Positions 45,001-55,258 are shown, counted from the first letter of the stretch. The stretch: DNA of 64,000 nt from Omphiscola glabra (GCA_964017045.1 OZ024799.1:33664236-33728235); one strand, 5' to 3'. Made by a program: numbers and translations. The notes: generated by a model not told the origin, from the sequence alone.

Positions 45001-45546
45001 TTGTTACCTGGGGTTCCACTTGTTACCTGGGCTTCCACTGGTTACCTTGGCTTTCACTGGTTACCCGGGGTTTCACTGGTTACCCGGGGTTCCACTGTAT
45101 TCTTTCATCGCTCATTTTTTAAAATAATATTTTTCTCAATGTTTCAGATTCGTGAGAAGACAATGATGACCACCCCAAGTGTCCAGCTCAACTTGGAGAC
45201 AAACACGGAACAGTGCACTGACCTCCCTCTCCACGTCCTCGCACTGATCACCATACTAACCTCGCTCCTGCCCCTCCCAGCCTTCCTGATCACCACGGTC
45301 ATGGCTAGGGGTGCGTGCTCTTCGGTCACCTGCCTGGCCTGGCTCCTGCCATTAGGGACCGTATCTGATTGGATCCTCTTCGCGAAATCTGGCGTCGTTC
45401 CAGTTGTCGTTTTTATGGCACCTGACTTCCGGACGGCAGTAATGGGAGCCTTGCATCACTTCAGGCGCGTGCCCACGTCCGACACACGAGATCTCGTCGC
45501 CAATATTGAGGACCCGGAAGATGACACGCCCTTCTCCAGCATGTAA
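38823..45546 (+). CDS. Class A (rhodopsin-like) GPCR, five exons seen, N-terminus missing
   Basis: Exons 38823-39037, 40561-40773, 41730-41856, 43137-43259 and 45148-45546 join in frame to 358 residues plus stop. All introns are GT-AG. Seven hydrophobic segments are visible, roughly at residues 41-66, 74-100, 108-138, 153-176, 200-227, 254-278 and 293-319. Class A marks: Asn55 (TM1), Asp84 in AVSDL (TM2), Trp104, Cys108 with Cys194 for the extracellular disulphide, Trp166 (TM4), Pro214 (TM5), Pro311 (TM7) and a PDFR helix-8 start (318-321). Departures: no DRY (MRV at 135-137 lies nearest), no CWxP in TM6, and VPVVV in place of NPxxY. The N-terminal stretch has one NFS glycosylation site (residue 25). 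The first Met in the visible part lies inside TM1, so an upstream exon must supply the start. It should be a plasma-membrane receptor; ligand and G protein cannot be told. Every intron carries a minisatellite or transposon. Confidence 0.93.
40561..40773 (+). CDS. GPCR exon B (TM2-TM3), donor lies in a 20-bp minisatellite
   Basis: Acceptor CATCCCCGTGTAG ends at 40560. The split Arg72 codon is completed and followed by QNIVILHYAVSDLTVGVF. The exon ends TGTTTCAG, then GTGGGT at 40774. That donor is the first of about 21 tandem copies of TTTCAG-GTGGGTG. Using the first donor joins cleanly to exon C (CF-R-RYGLVV). Confidence 0.93.
40764..41192. repeat. Minisatellite, 20-bp unit, ~21 copies, on the exon B donor
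   Basis: Unit TGTTCAATGTTTCAGGTGGG. The first unit overlaps the last coding bases and true 5' splice site of GPCR exon B. Nearly every copy keeps CAG-GT(G/A)GGTG, a usable donor. A few read TTTAGGTGGG, TTTAAGGTGG or TTTCACGTGG, which weaken it. The array ends at TTTCATATCACG. Confidence 0.96.
41193..41729. other. Intron B-C remainder
   Basis: Unique intron sequence leading to acceptor CATCTCTCCTCCAG. No other feature seen. Confidence 0.6.
41730..41856 (+). CDS. GPCR exon C (TM4)
   Basis: 127 bases, with donor CAT-GTAAGT. Encodes RYGLVVKNMARNCVFSASF and IVLWAYLVAIVSALSAG, ending in HENVH. The conserved TM4 Trp is present. Confidence 0.94.
42070..42180. mobile_element. Probable hAT MITE left part in intron C-D
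   Basis: Starts CAGTGGCGTCACTAGG, like the ends of other hAT MITEs in this window. The interior then passes into the 25-bp array. No right end or target duplication was found, so the call is tentative. Confidence 0.5.
42186..42600. repeat. Minisatellite, 25-bp unit, ~16 copies, in GPCR intron C-D
   Basis: Units combine CGCCCCTTCCACCTCCATGA and CCCAA. Very homogeneous. It may have grown from the interior of the hAT-like sequence that starts at 42070. Confidence 0.96.
42601..43136. other. Intron C-D remainder
   Basis: Unique intron sequence leading to acceptor TTACATCTCCAG. No other feature seen. Confidence 0.6.
43137..43259 (+). CDS. GPCR exon D (extracellular loop 2 and TM5)
   Basis: 123 bases, phase 0 on both sides, with donor GCG-GTAAGT. 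Encodes IAIGPGVVCKALVATQGAV, INFLVYFLPAAMCLLLLLIV and a final Ala. Cys194 and Pro214 are the conserved loop-2 cysteine and TM5 proline. Confidence 0.95.
43290..43445. repeat. Imperfect ~55-60-bp tandem repeat, 3 copies, in GPCR intron D-E
   Basis: Copies share AAAGTTCTTTATACACTTAT and GCATATGTATGTTGAA. Confidence 0.8.
43792..44501. mobile_element. hAT-like element (~710 bp) in GPCR intron D-E
   Basis: Starts CAGTGGCGTAGCTAGG and ends TTTTTTACACCACTG. The flanks ACTAGCAG (43784-43791) and ACTAGAAG (44502-44509) agree at 7 of 8 positions, a diverged target duplication. The interior is shared with 53110-53640, for example CGCTTTTACAC.GCAGATTTATTTCA. No intact coding frame. Confidence 0.82.
44707..44901. 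mobile_element. Fold-back MITE, copy 4 (right half), abutting a minisatellite
   Basis: Begins in the centre (GCCAAATTTCTTTTTAAACGC) and runs through the full right arm to CAAATTTCCGGTAACC. The left arm is missing. Its terminal GGTAACC runs directly into the 19-bp array, whose unit carries GGTTACC. Confidence 0.87.
44902..45098. repeat. Minisatellite, 19-bp unit, ~10 copies, in GPCR intron D-E
   Basis: Unit TGGTTACCTGGGGTTCCAC with variants. It starts immediately at the end of MITE copy 4 and stops about 50 bases before the acceptor of the last GPCR exon. Confidence 0.93.
45148..45546 (+). CDS. GPCR exon E (TM6, TM7, C-tail, stop)
   Basis: Acceptor TCTCAATGTTTCAG. 132 codons then TAA. Encodes ALITILTSLLPLPAFLITT, LPLGTVSDWILFAKSGVVP and APDFRTAVMGALHHFRRV. 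It ends in a short acidic tail, EDPEDDTPFSSM. No AATAAA was seen shortly after the stop; a LINE remnant begins about 0.3 kb downstream. Confidence 0.95.
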   Translation: MREKTMMTTPSVQLNLETNTEQCTDLPLHVLALITILTSLLPLPAFLITTVMARGACSSVTCLAWLLPLGTVSDWILFAKSGVVPVVVFMAPDFRTAVMGALHHFRRVPTSDTRDLVANIEDPEDDTPFSSM

Positions 45547-45879
45547 GACTTGCGTGACCGCACGATATATCGCCGGGCTGATGGAGCACCGTGTCCCACC
45601 GTGTGACAGACGAGCAGCGAGAAGACATGTTGCGAACCTTGGGGCGGGGGGGGGGGGGGGGGATATCCGTGGCAAAAAACTTGCTATTGATAACACCAAA
45701 AAAACCCAACTAAGTGCAAAATAATGTATTTAGAGTTGTTTTGGAGCTCATACCGATTGTACAATAACTCGGGCTAACAACTACAGACAAAAAAGAAAGA
45801 ATATCGGCCGAAAACCAGGCATAATTCAACAATAACAAAATACTCGAAAGTAAAAAAATTAAAAGAAATTCAAAGAAAA

Positions 45880-46345
45880 TTATACTTAAAACTGTATTCA
45901 GAACAGTTGCAACATGCGCAAGTGAAAATTGGACCCTAAGAAAAAAAGACAGAAAACCTATTAAACAAATGGGAGAGGAAAGTTCTCCGACAAATATACG
46001 GACCAACAAAGGATGAATATTGATGGAGAATATGAACCAACATGGAATTGTATAATCTATATGAGGATCCCACACTAGTAGCAGAAATTAAACAGGGCAA
46101 GCTACGCCAGGAGAGACATTTAACAAAGAATGTCAAAGGACTTAGGAGTGAAGATGGTGTACCACCAAAACCCCAGAGAAAAACCTCTCAAATGCAGACC
46201 TAGGCTTAGATGGAAGAATGCTATGGGAAAAGATCTACAGAATATGGGATTCAAACATGGAAAAGAAAACCACCAGTTCGGTATGAGTGGAAGGAAGTGG
46301 TGAGGCAGGCCAAAGTCCTACGGGGGCTGTAGCGCCACAGGGATG
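45880..46345 (+). pseudogene. LINE remnant (non-LTR retrotransposon ORF2 C-terminus)
   Basis: Broken frames read TVATCASENWTL, RQIYGPTKDEY, NLYEDPTLVAEIKQGKLR, RPRLRWKNAM and GKDLQNMGF, followed by the 3' motif GGGGGCTGTAGCGCCACAGG. This matches the conserved region after the reverse transcriptase of RTE/Jockey-type LINEs (IYGP..DG.WR.R.N.EL..LY ... GRLRW.GH ... GRPRLRW.D.V..DL). Several stops and frameshifts. It lies just downstream of the receptor gene in the same orientation. Confidence 0.83.
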
Positions 46346-47224
46346 GATGGAATGACTAATAACTCCTGTCACAGAAACAAAACCGAAATTTAGCAATTTA
46401 CAAAAGTGGGTGGGGGGGGTCAATTATTTTATACATTTTCAAATAGGAAAAATAATCTTTAAGCCAACGAATGTAAACAGTTAATGTTAGATAACGTAGT
46501 ATCGGGAGATTGGCTTAAGTAATTAATTAGTAAAGGTTAATGGTGTGTTTATTTATTAGAGTTAAAAACTGAACCACACCCTTTGCAGGAAAATAAGTTT
46601 ATTCTACAGCTAGACATTAATGCCCCGAGTAACAGATTCAATTCATTCAAACTCTCGTTAAATATACTTCTTAACCTAAGTGTTTACAAATGTATACAGT
46701 AAAGTAAACTTCTTAACCCGAGTGTTTAAAAATGAATACAATGAAGCATCTAAAAAAATAGATTATTTAGAATCAACGCCCTACAAATATCTAAATGTGT
46801 TCATTGTTTCCTGATATCTATTTTATCAAATTAATTATTTTTTTTTTCTACATTTAGAAAGTGATTCTTTGTTTTATGCCTAATGTTCATGGGCGGAGAA
46901 ATATTTCCTATTTTATACTTGTTGCTTTTATTTTATTTTTAAGGTTTTATATTAATATAATTATCATAATTTTAGTTTGGGGGGGGGGGGGCTAAGATTT
47001 AAACAATCTGAAAGTTTGCATAATTAATTTAGACGGCCAATAAGATGTTTTTGTTATTTTTAGACATTTCTTCACCAGCAAAGCGACAATCTAGTTTTTT
47101 TATGTATAAATTTATTTTTGTATAATTGAGCTTTCCTCTACCACCACCCCTCCCCCCCCCCCCCAGCCAAAACCAAGATGTTCACTAGTAGTAACTGTAC
47201 CCAGGCCATTTGATTTATCAACTG
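46346..47224. other. Unique AT-rich sequence
   Basis: Contains a poly-G run near 46980 and a poly-C run near 47152. No gene recognised. Confidence 0.45.
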
Positions 47225-47229
47225 GACAT

Positions 47230-47428
47230 TATGGCAACAGACGCGCCTACAAGCACGGCAAAAGACGCGCCAACATGCACGGCAACAGACACGTCAACAT
47301 GCACGACAACAGACGCGCCAACATGCACGGCAACAGACGCGCCTACAAGCACGGCAAAAGACGCGCCAACATGCACGGCAACAGACACGCCAACACGCAC
47401 GGCAACAGACGCGCCAACATGCACGGCG
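47230..47428. repeat. Minisatellite, 24-bp unit, ~8 copies
   Basis: Units combine ACAGACGCGCCAACATGCAC and GGCA. The + frame reads ATDAPTCT repeats, a mucin-like Thr-rich sequence, but without flanking exons or a signal peptide I do not call a gene. Confidence 0.93.
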
Positions 47429-48587
47429 AATTTTATTTCAACAATTGATATTGTTTATTTGGATGAAAGGCTTTGGATGTGACAACAGTGTCAGTGACGA
47501 ACGCCAACAGGTGCTATGGTCATCACGTGACCCATTCCATTGAATGACTGACCATGATGTATCAGCGGTGGTGAACTTGGTCAAGGTCAAATAACCACGT
47601 CTCATTAAAACAATTTGATTATTGTTAACGGGGCGAATCTTGTGGGAATTACACATGTAAGCAAAGACCCTGGTCATCTTTTGAGAACTGCTGCTTTCTG
47701 CTTATTTCCACTTCATCAACATTTTTTTTTGGTGCATACGCAAGCCAACTATGTGACTTTATTGTCTACTAATAAGACTTAAAAACTAATGATAGCCCTA
47801 GCTTGTAGATTGTAAAAGTTGCCATACATTCTTCAGGCTGTGTGTTCTGGGGCGTGACAAAGTGGCCCCCATTTCACGAACCATTGACCAACTGTAATAT
47901 TTTCGTTTTTTCACCCAGGATGAAGTGAAACACACATTTCCAAAAATACCCATGAGGAATAAACATTAATCCACATAATCCATATGAAATCGTAAATTAT
48001 TTTAAATTATTTCATGAAATTTCATTTTTATTTCCGTATTTATGTAGAAATGTCGACTACTTATAATTTCATGCCGATAATCATTTGTGTTCATGTATGT
48101 GTTTGTATTAATATTATGTAAGGATATTTATTTTTAACTTTAAAGCGTATTGATATATGTGTATGTATATGTGTAAAGACAGTTGAATATGTTATGATTG
48201 GTGATAAATACAATTGGTAAGAAAAAATATTAGAGAGATGGTATTAACAATAAAGAAGACAAGCAGTCCTTCTTGACATGTACACACAGTTAAAAGTAGG
48301 TTTTTTTACCTTGTCACAAATAGTCAGGAAGACGGCCTGGACATTTGCAGTCTTGAGTCTGACACTAACATAGTCATGCGATCGATCATACATGTACGCA
48401 CAAAGAGTTCAAAGACATGTAGTCCGTCGTGACACGTACACAATAAGTGAAATAAACATTGGTGTACCATTTTAATATTTTACAATTTTGTGGTCGCTAA
48501 TTATTTGAAGTGTTCACCCTTTTTAAATGGGGGTCAAGGTCATTAACCCCCCTGACTCAGCATTCTAGGGGGGGGTATCATCTAACC
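47429..48587. other. Unique sequence, nothing recognised
   Basis: No exon, RNA gene or element recognised in about 1.1 kb. Confidence 0.45.
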
Positions 48588-48862
48588 ATGTCATTGTCAA
48601 CAACTGTTATCATCCAACCATGTCATTGTCAACAACTGTTATCAGCCAACCATGTCATTGTCAACAACTGTTACCAGCCACTCATGTCATTGTCAACAAC
48701 TGTTATCAGCCAACCATGTCATTGTCAACAACTGTTATCACCTAACCATGTCATTGTCATCTAACCATGTCATTGTCATCTAACCATGTCATTGTCATCT
48801 AACTATGGCATTGTCATCTAACCATGGCATTGTCATCTAACCATGTCATTGTCAACAACTGT
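48588..48862. repeat. Mixed minisatellite, 32-bp unit changing to 19-bp unit
   Basis: The first units hold CCAACCATGTCATTGTCAAC and AACTGTTATCAG (32 bp). From about 48740 the unit shortens to TAACCATGTCATTGTCATC (19 bp) for six copies, and the last copy regains the CAACAACTG part. Confidence 0.92.
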
Positions 48863-48959
48863 TTAAATTTTCTCTTCAAATCCTCATAAAAATTAGGTCA
48901 ATTAAAATGTGTTTTTTTATAATGTTTACATTAATCCCTTAAGATTCAGTTGTTGTCAC

Positions 48960-49080
48960 AAATAAGTGTACATGTACATACAAGTACAAGTGATGTAAAT
49001 GTACACGTACGTACAAGTACCAGTGATGTAAATGTACATGTACGTGCAAGTACCAGTGCTGTAAGTGTACAAGTCCAAGT
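48960..49080. repeat. Degenerate ~45-bp tandem repeat, ~3 copies
   Basis: Repeats of GTACAAGTACCAGTGATGTA and AATGTACATGTACGT. GTAC-rich and partly palindromic. Confidence 0.8.
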
Positions 49081-49687
49081 GACATGACTTTGGAGTGATA
49101 CACACAAGTCATAAGTCTGTGCACAAGAACAGGTAACTCTGACCCTCTCAAACACAGAATGGAGATGATTATTATTAACATTTTCTACGACCATGAGTTG
49201 CTTCCCGTGAAAAGTCACCAAAAATGATGTTCTCCCATTGTCGATTAAAGGGACCGCGCACCTATTATTTAACGTGAAATTATGACATTTTTGTGACCCA
49301 AACCTTACCCTTTATAAAGTTAAATAACATAGCCATTAACCACCCTTCTAAACATGTGTAGCTACAATCCCCCCACCCCACAATAAAGTAAAAAAAAACG
49401 AGAGGAAACATGCTATTTCCAGCAAAAAGCCAGGATTCATTTTTTACAAAAAACGTGCTAATTTTTGTAAGAGAAATAAAATATTTTTACTGTCAATAAT
49501 CCATGCTTATTTCCTAGCTATGAAAAGCACAATTTTTGCAAAATAAGAATTAATATTTTTAATAAATTTTACAAAATTATTATGTAATATTTCTCTCGAT
49601 CATCCCCCCCCCCCCAATCCATAATTAACACATTATAACAAAATGATAAACCACCCCTACCCCTTCGAATTATATAATATGTGCTCG
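49081..49687. other. Unique sequence, nothing recognised
   Basis: Contains a poly-C run near 49604. No gene recognised. Confidence 0.4.
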
Positions 49688-49695
49688 GTCCATTG

Positions 49696-49870
49696 CAGAG
49701 GCGTAGCTGGGGGACAGATGTCCTTGGGCGCCAGCTAGCTAGGGGCGCCAAAATGTGCTTTTATATTATTTTATGGATGAAAATAATAGGTTTGAGAGTT
49801 GAAAAAAGAAAAGGGGGCGCTTTAAAATGAATATTGTCCCCGGGCGCCAAACACTTTCGCTACGCCCCTG
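49696..49870. mobile_element. hAT MITE with perfect 8-bp target duplication
   Basis: Ends are CAGAGGCGTAGC and GCTACGCCCCTG. The octamer GTCCATTG flanks it on both sides (49688-49695 and 49871-49878). GGGCGCCA occurs near both ends, in opposite halves. 175 bp, non-coding. Confidence 0.95.
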
Positions 49871-49878
49871 GTCCATTG

Positions 49879-50319
49879 GTTGCTTTGTTGCTTTGTTTTC
49901 ATGTAAAGGATGTTGAACTCTGACGTCACAAGGCTCGTGAGAACTATACGTTTGCAATGAAAGAGAAAAACATGGCCATCTTAAAAACTGTTTAATCAGA
50001 AGCATAAACTTGAAAGAGATTTCTGGCTCAAATAATGGTGGTTTATTTTTTTATTTTATTTTTTTTTTAAAATAAATATTGGAATTAGATATTAGAATTA
50101 GGACACTGACTAAACCAACGGCGTGACCGAATAAATCACCAGGTCTCTTAATTGCATTCCTCCACCAGCTGATAGCCCTCATCTGTTTGACCAACACTGG
50201 CAGTAAAACGGTTTTGTCAACGTACACAAACAGAGATCAAGAGGCAGCCAGGTAACCAGAGGAGACCAGCAAAGAGCTTTAAAAAGGGATGCCGTGGAAA
50301 CATGAGACCGCCGCAATGA
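49879..50319. other. Unique sequence, nothing recognised
   Basis: No gene or repeat recognised before the 24-bp array. Confidence 0.4.
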
Positions 50320-51010
50320 TGTAAAGGACACACTGACAGCTGACGTAAAGGACACACTGACAGCTGACGTAAAGGACACGCTGACAGCTGACGTAAAGGA
50401 CACGCTGGTAGCTGATGTAAAGGCCACACTGACAGCTGACGTACAGGACACACTGGCAGCTGACGTAAAGGACACACTGACAGCTGACGTAAAGGACACA
50501 CTGACAGCTGACGTAAAGGACACGCTGGTAGCTGATGTAAAGGCCACACTGGTAGCTGATGTAAAGGACACACTGACAGCTGACGTAAAGGACACACTGA
50601 CAGCTGACGTAAAGGACACGCTGGTAGCTGATATAAAGGACACACTGGTAGCTGATGTAAAGGACACACTGGTAGCTGATGTAAAGGACACACTGGTAGC
50701 TGATGTAAAGGACGCAATGAAAGCTGATATAAAGGACACGCTGGTAGCTGATGTAAAGGACACACTGGTAGCTGATGTAAAGGACACAATGAAAGCTGAT
50801 GTAAAGGACACACTGACAGCTGATGTAAAGGACACACTGGTAGCTGATGTAAAGGACGCAATGAAAGCTGATGTAAAGGACACGCTGGTAGCTGATGTAA
50901 AGGACACACTGGTAGCTGATGTAAAGGACACACTGGTAGCTGATGTAAAGGACACAATGAAAGCTGATGTAAAGGACACACTGGTAGCTGATGTAAAGCA
51001 CACGCTGATT
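50320..51010. repeat. Minisatellite, 24-bp unit, ~29 copies
   Basis: Units combine AGCTGATGTAAAGGACACAC and TGGT, with variants TGACAGCTGACG, AATGAAAGC and GGCCACACTG. Eight-codon units are open on both strands (+ ADVKDTLV; - SFTSATSV and others). The charged + peptide would be helical, but there is no gene context. Confidence 0.96.
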
Positions 51011-51595
51011 GCGCAAAGCTCTTACTAAAATGTATTACCTTACGTCATCCCATAGCATCTATGTACTGTTGTATCCATGGCAACGGTTTTTAAAACAGTT
51101 TGCTGGTGTTTACAGAGGGTCACCAGTGTTAAAATTTGTTGACGCTGGTCCAATGGAAGAAAAACAACGCACAATAAAAAAAAACACAGAAAACCAATGA
51201 TAGAAAACTTCAAGCTGACATTAACGGCTTATTCTCAACCGTTCTAGTCTCGTTCATTCTTTCTATCGCCTGGGCTGGAACTCCTATGGTAGCTTGGAAA
51301 TAGAGTTCTCGTAATATACGCTTACGCAACCTGATAGATTATGATCCAAATAATTTCATTCCGTCATCACTGCCCATTTATTGAATTGCTTGTACACTGC
51401 ATTCCTATGAATCTAATAAATTTAAGACGTTTTTCTAGTCGTAAATTATTTGTCATTGTCCTTTTATTGCCATGCGTTAATGCCAGTGTTATTTTCTAAT
51501 AAATGTTGTCCAAGAGAATAACATCCAATCCAACAACATTAAAAAACATGGAAATGCGTTTTTATTTGACGAAAGGAAAGGTTATGTGTCGTGTC
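51011..51595. other. Unique sequence, nothing recognised
   Basis: No gene or element recognised. Confidence 0.4.
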
Positions 51596-52225
51596 TTTCA
51601 AGCAAGAGCAGGCAGTTTAAGGGGCAAGTGGTGTCTTTCAAGCAACAGCAGGCAGTTTAAGTGGCAAGTGGTGTCTTTAAAGCAAGAGCAGGCAGTTTAA
51701 GTGGCAAGTGGTGTCTTTAAAGCAACAGCAGGCAGTTTAAGGGGCAAGTGGTGTCTTTAAAGCAACAGCAGGCAGTTTAAGTGGCAAGTGGTGTCTTTAA
51801 AGCAACAGCAGGCAGTTTAAGGGGCAAGTGGTGTCTTTAAAGCAACAGCAGGCAGTTTAAGGGGCAAGTGGTGTCTTTAAAGCAACAGCAGGCAGTTTAA
51901 GGGGCAAGTGGTGTCTTTAAAGAAACAGCAGGCATTTTAAGGGGCAAGTGGTGTCTTTAAAGAAACAGCAGGCATTTTAAGGGGCAAGTGGTGTCTTTAA
52001 AGCAACAGCAGGCAGTTTAAGTGGCAAGTGGTGTCTTTAAAGCAACAGCAGGCAGTTTAAGGGGCAAGTGGTGTCTTTAAAGCAACAGCAGGCAGTTTAA
52101 GGGGCAAGTGGTGTCTTTAAAGCAACAGCAGGCAGTTTAAGGGGCAAGTGGTGTCTTTAAAGCAACAGCAGGCAGTTTAAGGGGCAAGTGGTGTCTTTAA
52201 AGCAACAGCAGGCAGTTTAAGAAGC
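51596..52225. repeat. Minisatellite, 40-bp unit, ~16 copies
   Basis: Units contain AGCAACAGCAGGCAGTTTAA and GGGGCAAGTGGTGTCTTTAA. Extremely homogeneous. Two adjacent units share the variant AGAAACAGCAGGCATTTTAA. Confidence 0.98.
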
Positions 52226-53109
52226 AAGAAAGTACATGTATATTTATTTCAAGAAGAAAAGGTGGGGGTGGTGGGGGCAGAAGTTTTGTCACGTGGTTAA
52301 TATCACGAAAAGTTCAAACTGCCTACTATAACAGACGTGACTCTCATCATCTAAACATTTACTGGTTCACCAGACTTTTTCTTCCGTTGCCTCAATACAC
52401 TTCCATAACGACTGAATTTCGTGACAATAGACACAATAACTGTTTTACTGAGTGCCGTCTCATTAAATCTCGGTTTGACTTGTCCGTCCACCTTTTTTTT
52501 TCAAACATGTTTCCCCCATCAAAATCACTTAATAACTGAATTACGACGGGAAAAATTTGTCAACTATGAATACCTTTTTTTTTTCCCCTTCGCCGAGTGA
52601 CCCATTTGCAACAACAACTGCCCAACACGTCTTCATTTTCACGACCGAGAACACATGGCGGCTGGTGCTATAAAACGTTGGCAAACCCACGACGCGTTCA
52701 TGATCAGGGGCGTTTCAGCAGTTGTCATCGGCGGATACTCTACTTTCTAAAAACTAATGTCATATTTGTTTATATAACATTTATTTTAAGAATTGGGGCA
52801 TCACTCATATTCGGAAACTTTATATCATACAGTAATGGCCATAGGCGTACATCATAGACATACATCATAGATCAACGATAAAAACAACTAATAGCGCCTA
52901 TGCATACTTGATTAATGGCCAAATCAATAACTGAGGAAGTTAATGCGACTCCAAAAACTCTCAAATTTAGCTTAAACGAAGAGGGACAACTCCATTTAAA
53001 TTAATAATTGACATTAACAGTTAAGTGACCGTCCTTTGAATTATCCAATCAAGTGATGTGCGGACGAACAATTGGGCAACACCTACAAATAAAGATCTTC
53101 GCAAAGATC
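52226..53109. other. Unique sequence, nothing recognised
   Basis: An 86-codon frame (52597-52857) has no domain I recognise. Confidence 0.45.
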
Positions 53110-53640
53110 TTTGTATGCAATGTAATATCGAGCGATGGGGTGGGGGTTAAACATTTGACAAATCAGGCATACAAGTGACGCACTTTATAAGAAGCTTAAT
53201 TAGTGCTCCCACCTCAGCACGCGCAAGCGCACATTTTTTTTTCACGCTGCTGGGCTATATTAATAATCTAATGACCCGCCCGCTTTTACACAGCAGATTT
53301 ATTTCAACAACAATTTTAGAAAAACAAAAGAAAATATTACGCACTAAACGCGCTTACGATATTTTTTTTTTTTTTTAAATAATAATGTCCTTTAGCGCAG
53401 TTATCGGGAAATTTATTTTATCTTTCCCTTGACAAAACATGAAAAACATATTTTTGGGCTTTGGGGTGGGGGTGGTGGCTGAAAATGTGAAAGAATGATA
53501 CGTCACTGGCAACGAGTCTATGTGCTAAGTTTCATTTTGATAGGCTGGCGGGAAGTGGGTCAGTTAGCCGTCCGAAGATTTTGTCAGTCAGCTACCCAGG
53601 AAGCCAGCCACGAGCAAAAACGAAGCTAATATAAATGATT
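53110..53640. mobile_element. Second copy of the hAT-like family at 43792 (interior)
   Basis: Collinear with 43955-44430. Both have ATCGAGC(A/G)ATGGGG, ACGCACTTTATAAGA, TTAGTGCTCCC, AACAAAAGAAAATATTACGC-like and GCGGGAAGT(G)GG blocks in the same order. Terminal repeats were not found, so borders are approximate. Confidence 0.8.
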
Positions 53641-55004
53641 TAAAATAGAGAGATTTACAACAACAAAGCTGTTTATGATATCTTAAGATTAAATGCATGG
53701 AGTTGTTGAAAAATAAGTAAATATATGTAAAATCGTTCCATCAGTTTTTAAATTGTTACGACGGTCAGTGCTTATTAAACATCTAAGTCAAATGACAAAC
53801 GGGGATGGTGGGCATTCATTACTCCTTACACCAGTGTGCATGTCTCCCAAGGACAAAAGTAACTAGAAAAGCACGCAGTCAACGTTTTAAAACCCCGAGT
53901 TTTATAATGATCAAAGTATTTCTCCCTCACCCAACGTTGCGACAAATTGCTGCGTATGTCTTTGTTTGGGAGAGGGGTACAACCTTCTAACACTAACAAA
54001 AACGGCTATGATAACTTTAAAATATAATGCTTATGTTAATTTTTTATAAATAAATATGAACACATCGGATCATAGCATGCATGAATGACGACCATAGCGT
54101 TAATACACTTAGGGTAAAGTCCAGTCAAAAGCACCAAGCTCTGCCCACCCCACCACACACACCAAAAAGCCTGCCATAAAGCGATCTGATTTTTAAGATC
54201 GTAATATCGTATCAGAACCGGGTTACACTGTAATTTATTGGGGCCTCGGTGTGATTTTTCTCTGTATAGTTAGATAAATGCTTTTTTTTTTCCCTTTGAC
54301 ACGCTTCGCCTTAAGGCTCAATCCCTGGTACGCCCCTGTCCTAAACTGCAGTTCTAGACCAAAAACGCTTAAACATGTTGTGACGTGAAACCCGAGCCTC
54401 TGGCGTGCAGTGGTGGTCCATAGACTTAAACATCAATAGGACACATTTGAATACATGAATAGGGCACATGACATAGATTAGTGTTCATTGTGAACGCTTT
54501 GGCAAATGTCTGTGTCATTAAATTAGTTTGCCTTTCGTGAAGTAAAACGAGCGATTCTGAGAATATCATCCATAATAGGCCACTTATAAATAACGCGAAA
54601 TCTTCATTTGCAATAGTTTATAAACTGTTTTGTCATTGAGCTGAAGAGTTGTATCCACCTTTCAATTCAGTTTTAGCGCCTAAACGAACTGTTGTACACA
54701 CAATTAACGATAACAATCCACTGGTCATTGGGTTGGGCATCTTTAACGATATTGTTCATGTAGCACACCAAGCAACTCTTTAGGTAGATGTTAAAAAATG
54801 TGCTGATCTATAAGGTAATAGGTATAATAATAGGCCCATATATTTACAGGTCTATAATATTATATTTCAAACCAATCCAAGTGGCTGTTTTTTTTTAATT
54901 GGACAAAAAGCAGGGTTTGGAAATAATTTTATTGTAATAAGTCATGTTATAACTTGCTTTCACTAACATATTGGACTTATCATTTTTACAACCCACTTTT
55001 CCAT
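53641..55004. other. Unique sequence, nothing recognised
   Basis: A lone hAT-like end (TACGCCCCTG) near 54330 has no partner. No gene recognised over about 1.3 kb. Confidence 0.45.
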
Positions 55005-55258
55005 CCAGTTATACGACCTGCCTAAACAGCCAACTACACCCAACCAGCTGTCTAAACAGCCGATTACTAAAACGAGCTGCCTAAACAGCAAACTACACTT
55101 CAACGAGCTTCCCACACAGCCGACTACACTCCAACAAGCTGCCTTAACAGCCGACTACACACCAACGAGCTGCCTAAACCGCCGGCTACACTCCAGCGAG
55201 CTGCCTTAACAACTGGCTACACTCCAACGAACAGCATAAACAGCAAATTACACTCCAT
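55005..55258. repeat. Diverged minisatellite, ~32-34-bp unit, ~8 copies
   Basis: Units contain GAGCTGCCTAAACAGCCGAC and TACACTCCAAC with many substitutions. An older array. Confidence 0.88.

Noticed and set aside
47230..47428. Mucin-like Thr-rich secreted protein
   Set aside because: The frame is confined to the 24-bp array, lacks a signal peptide and is open in other frames as well.
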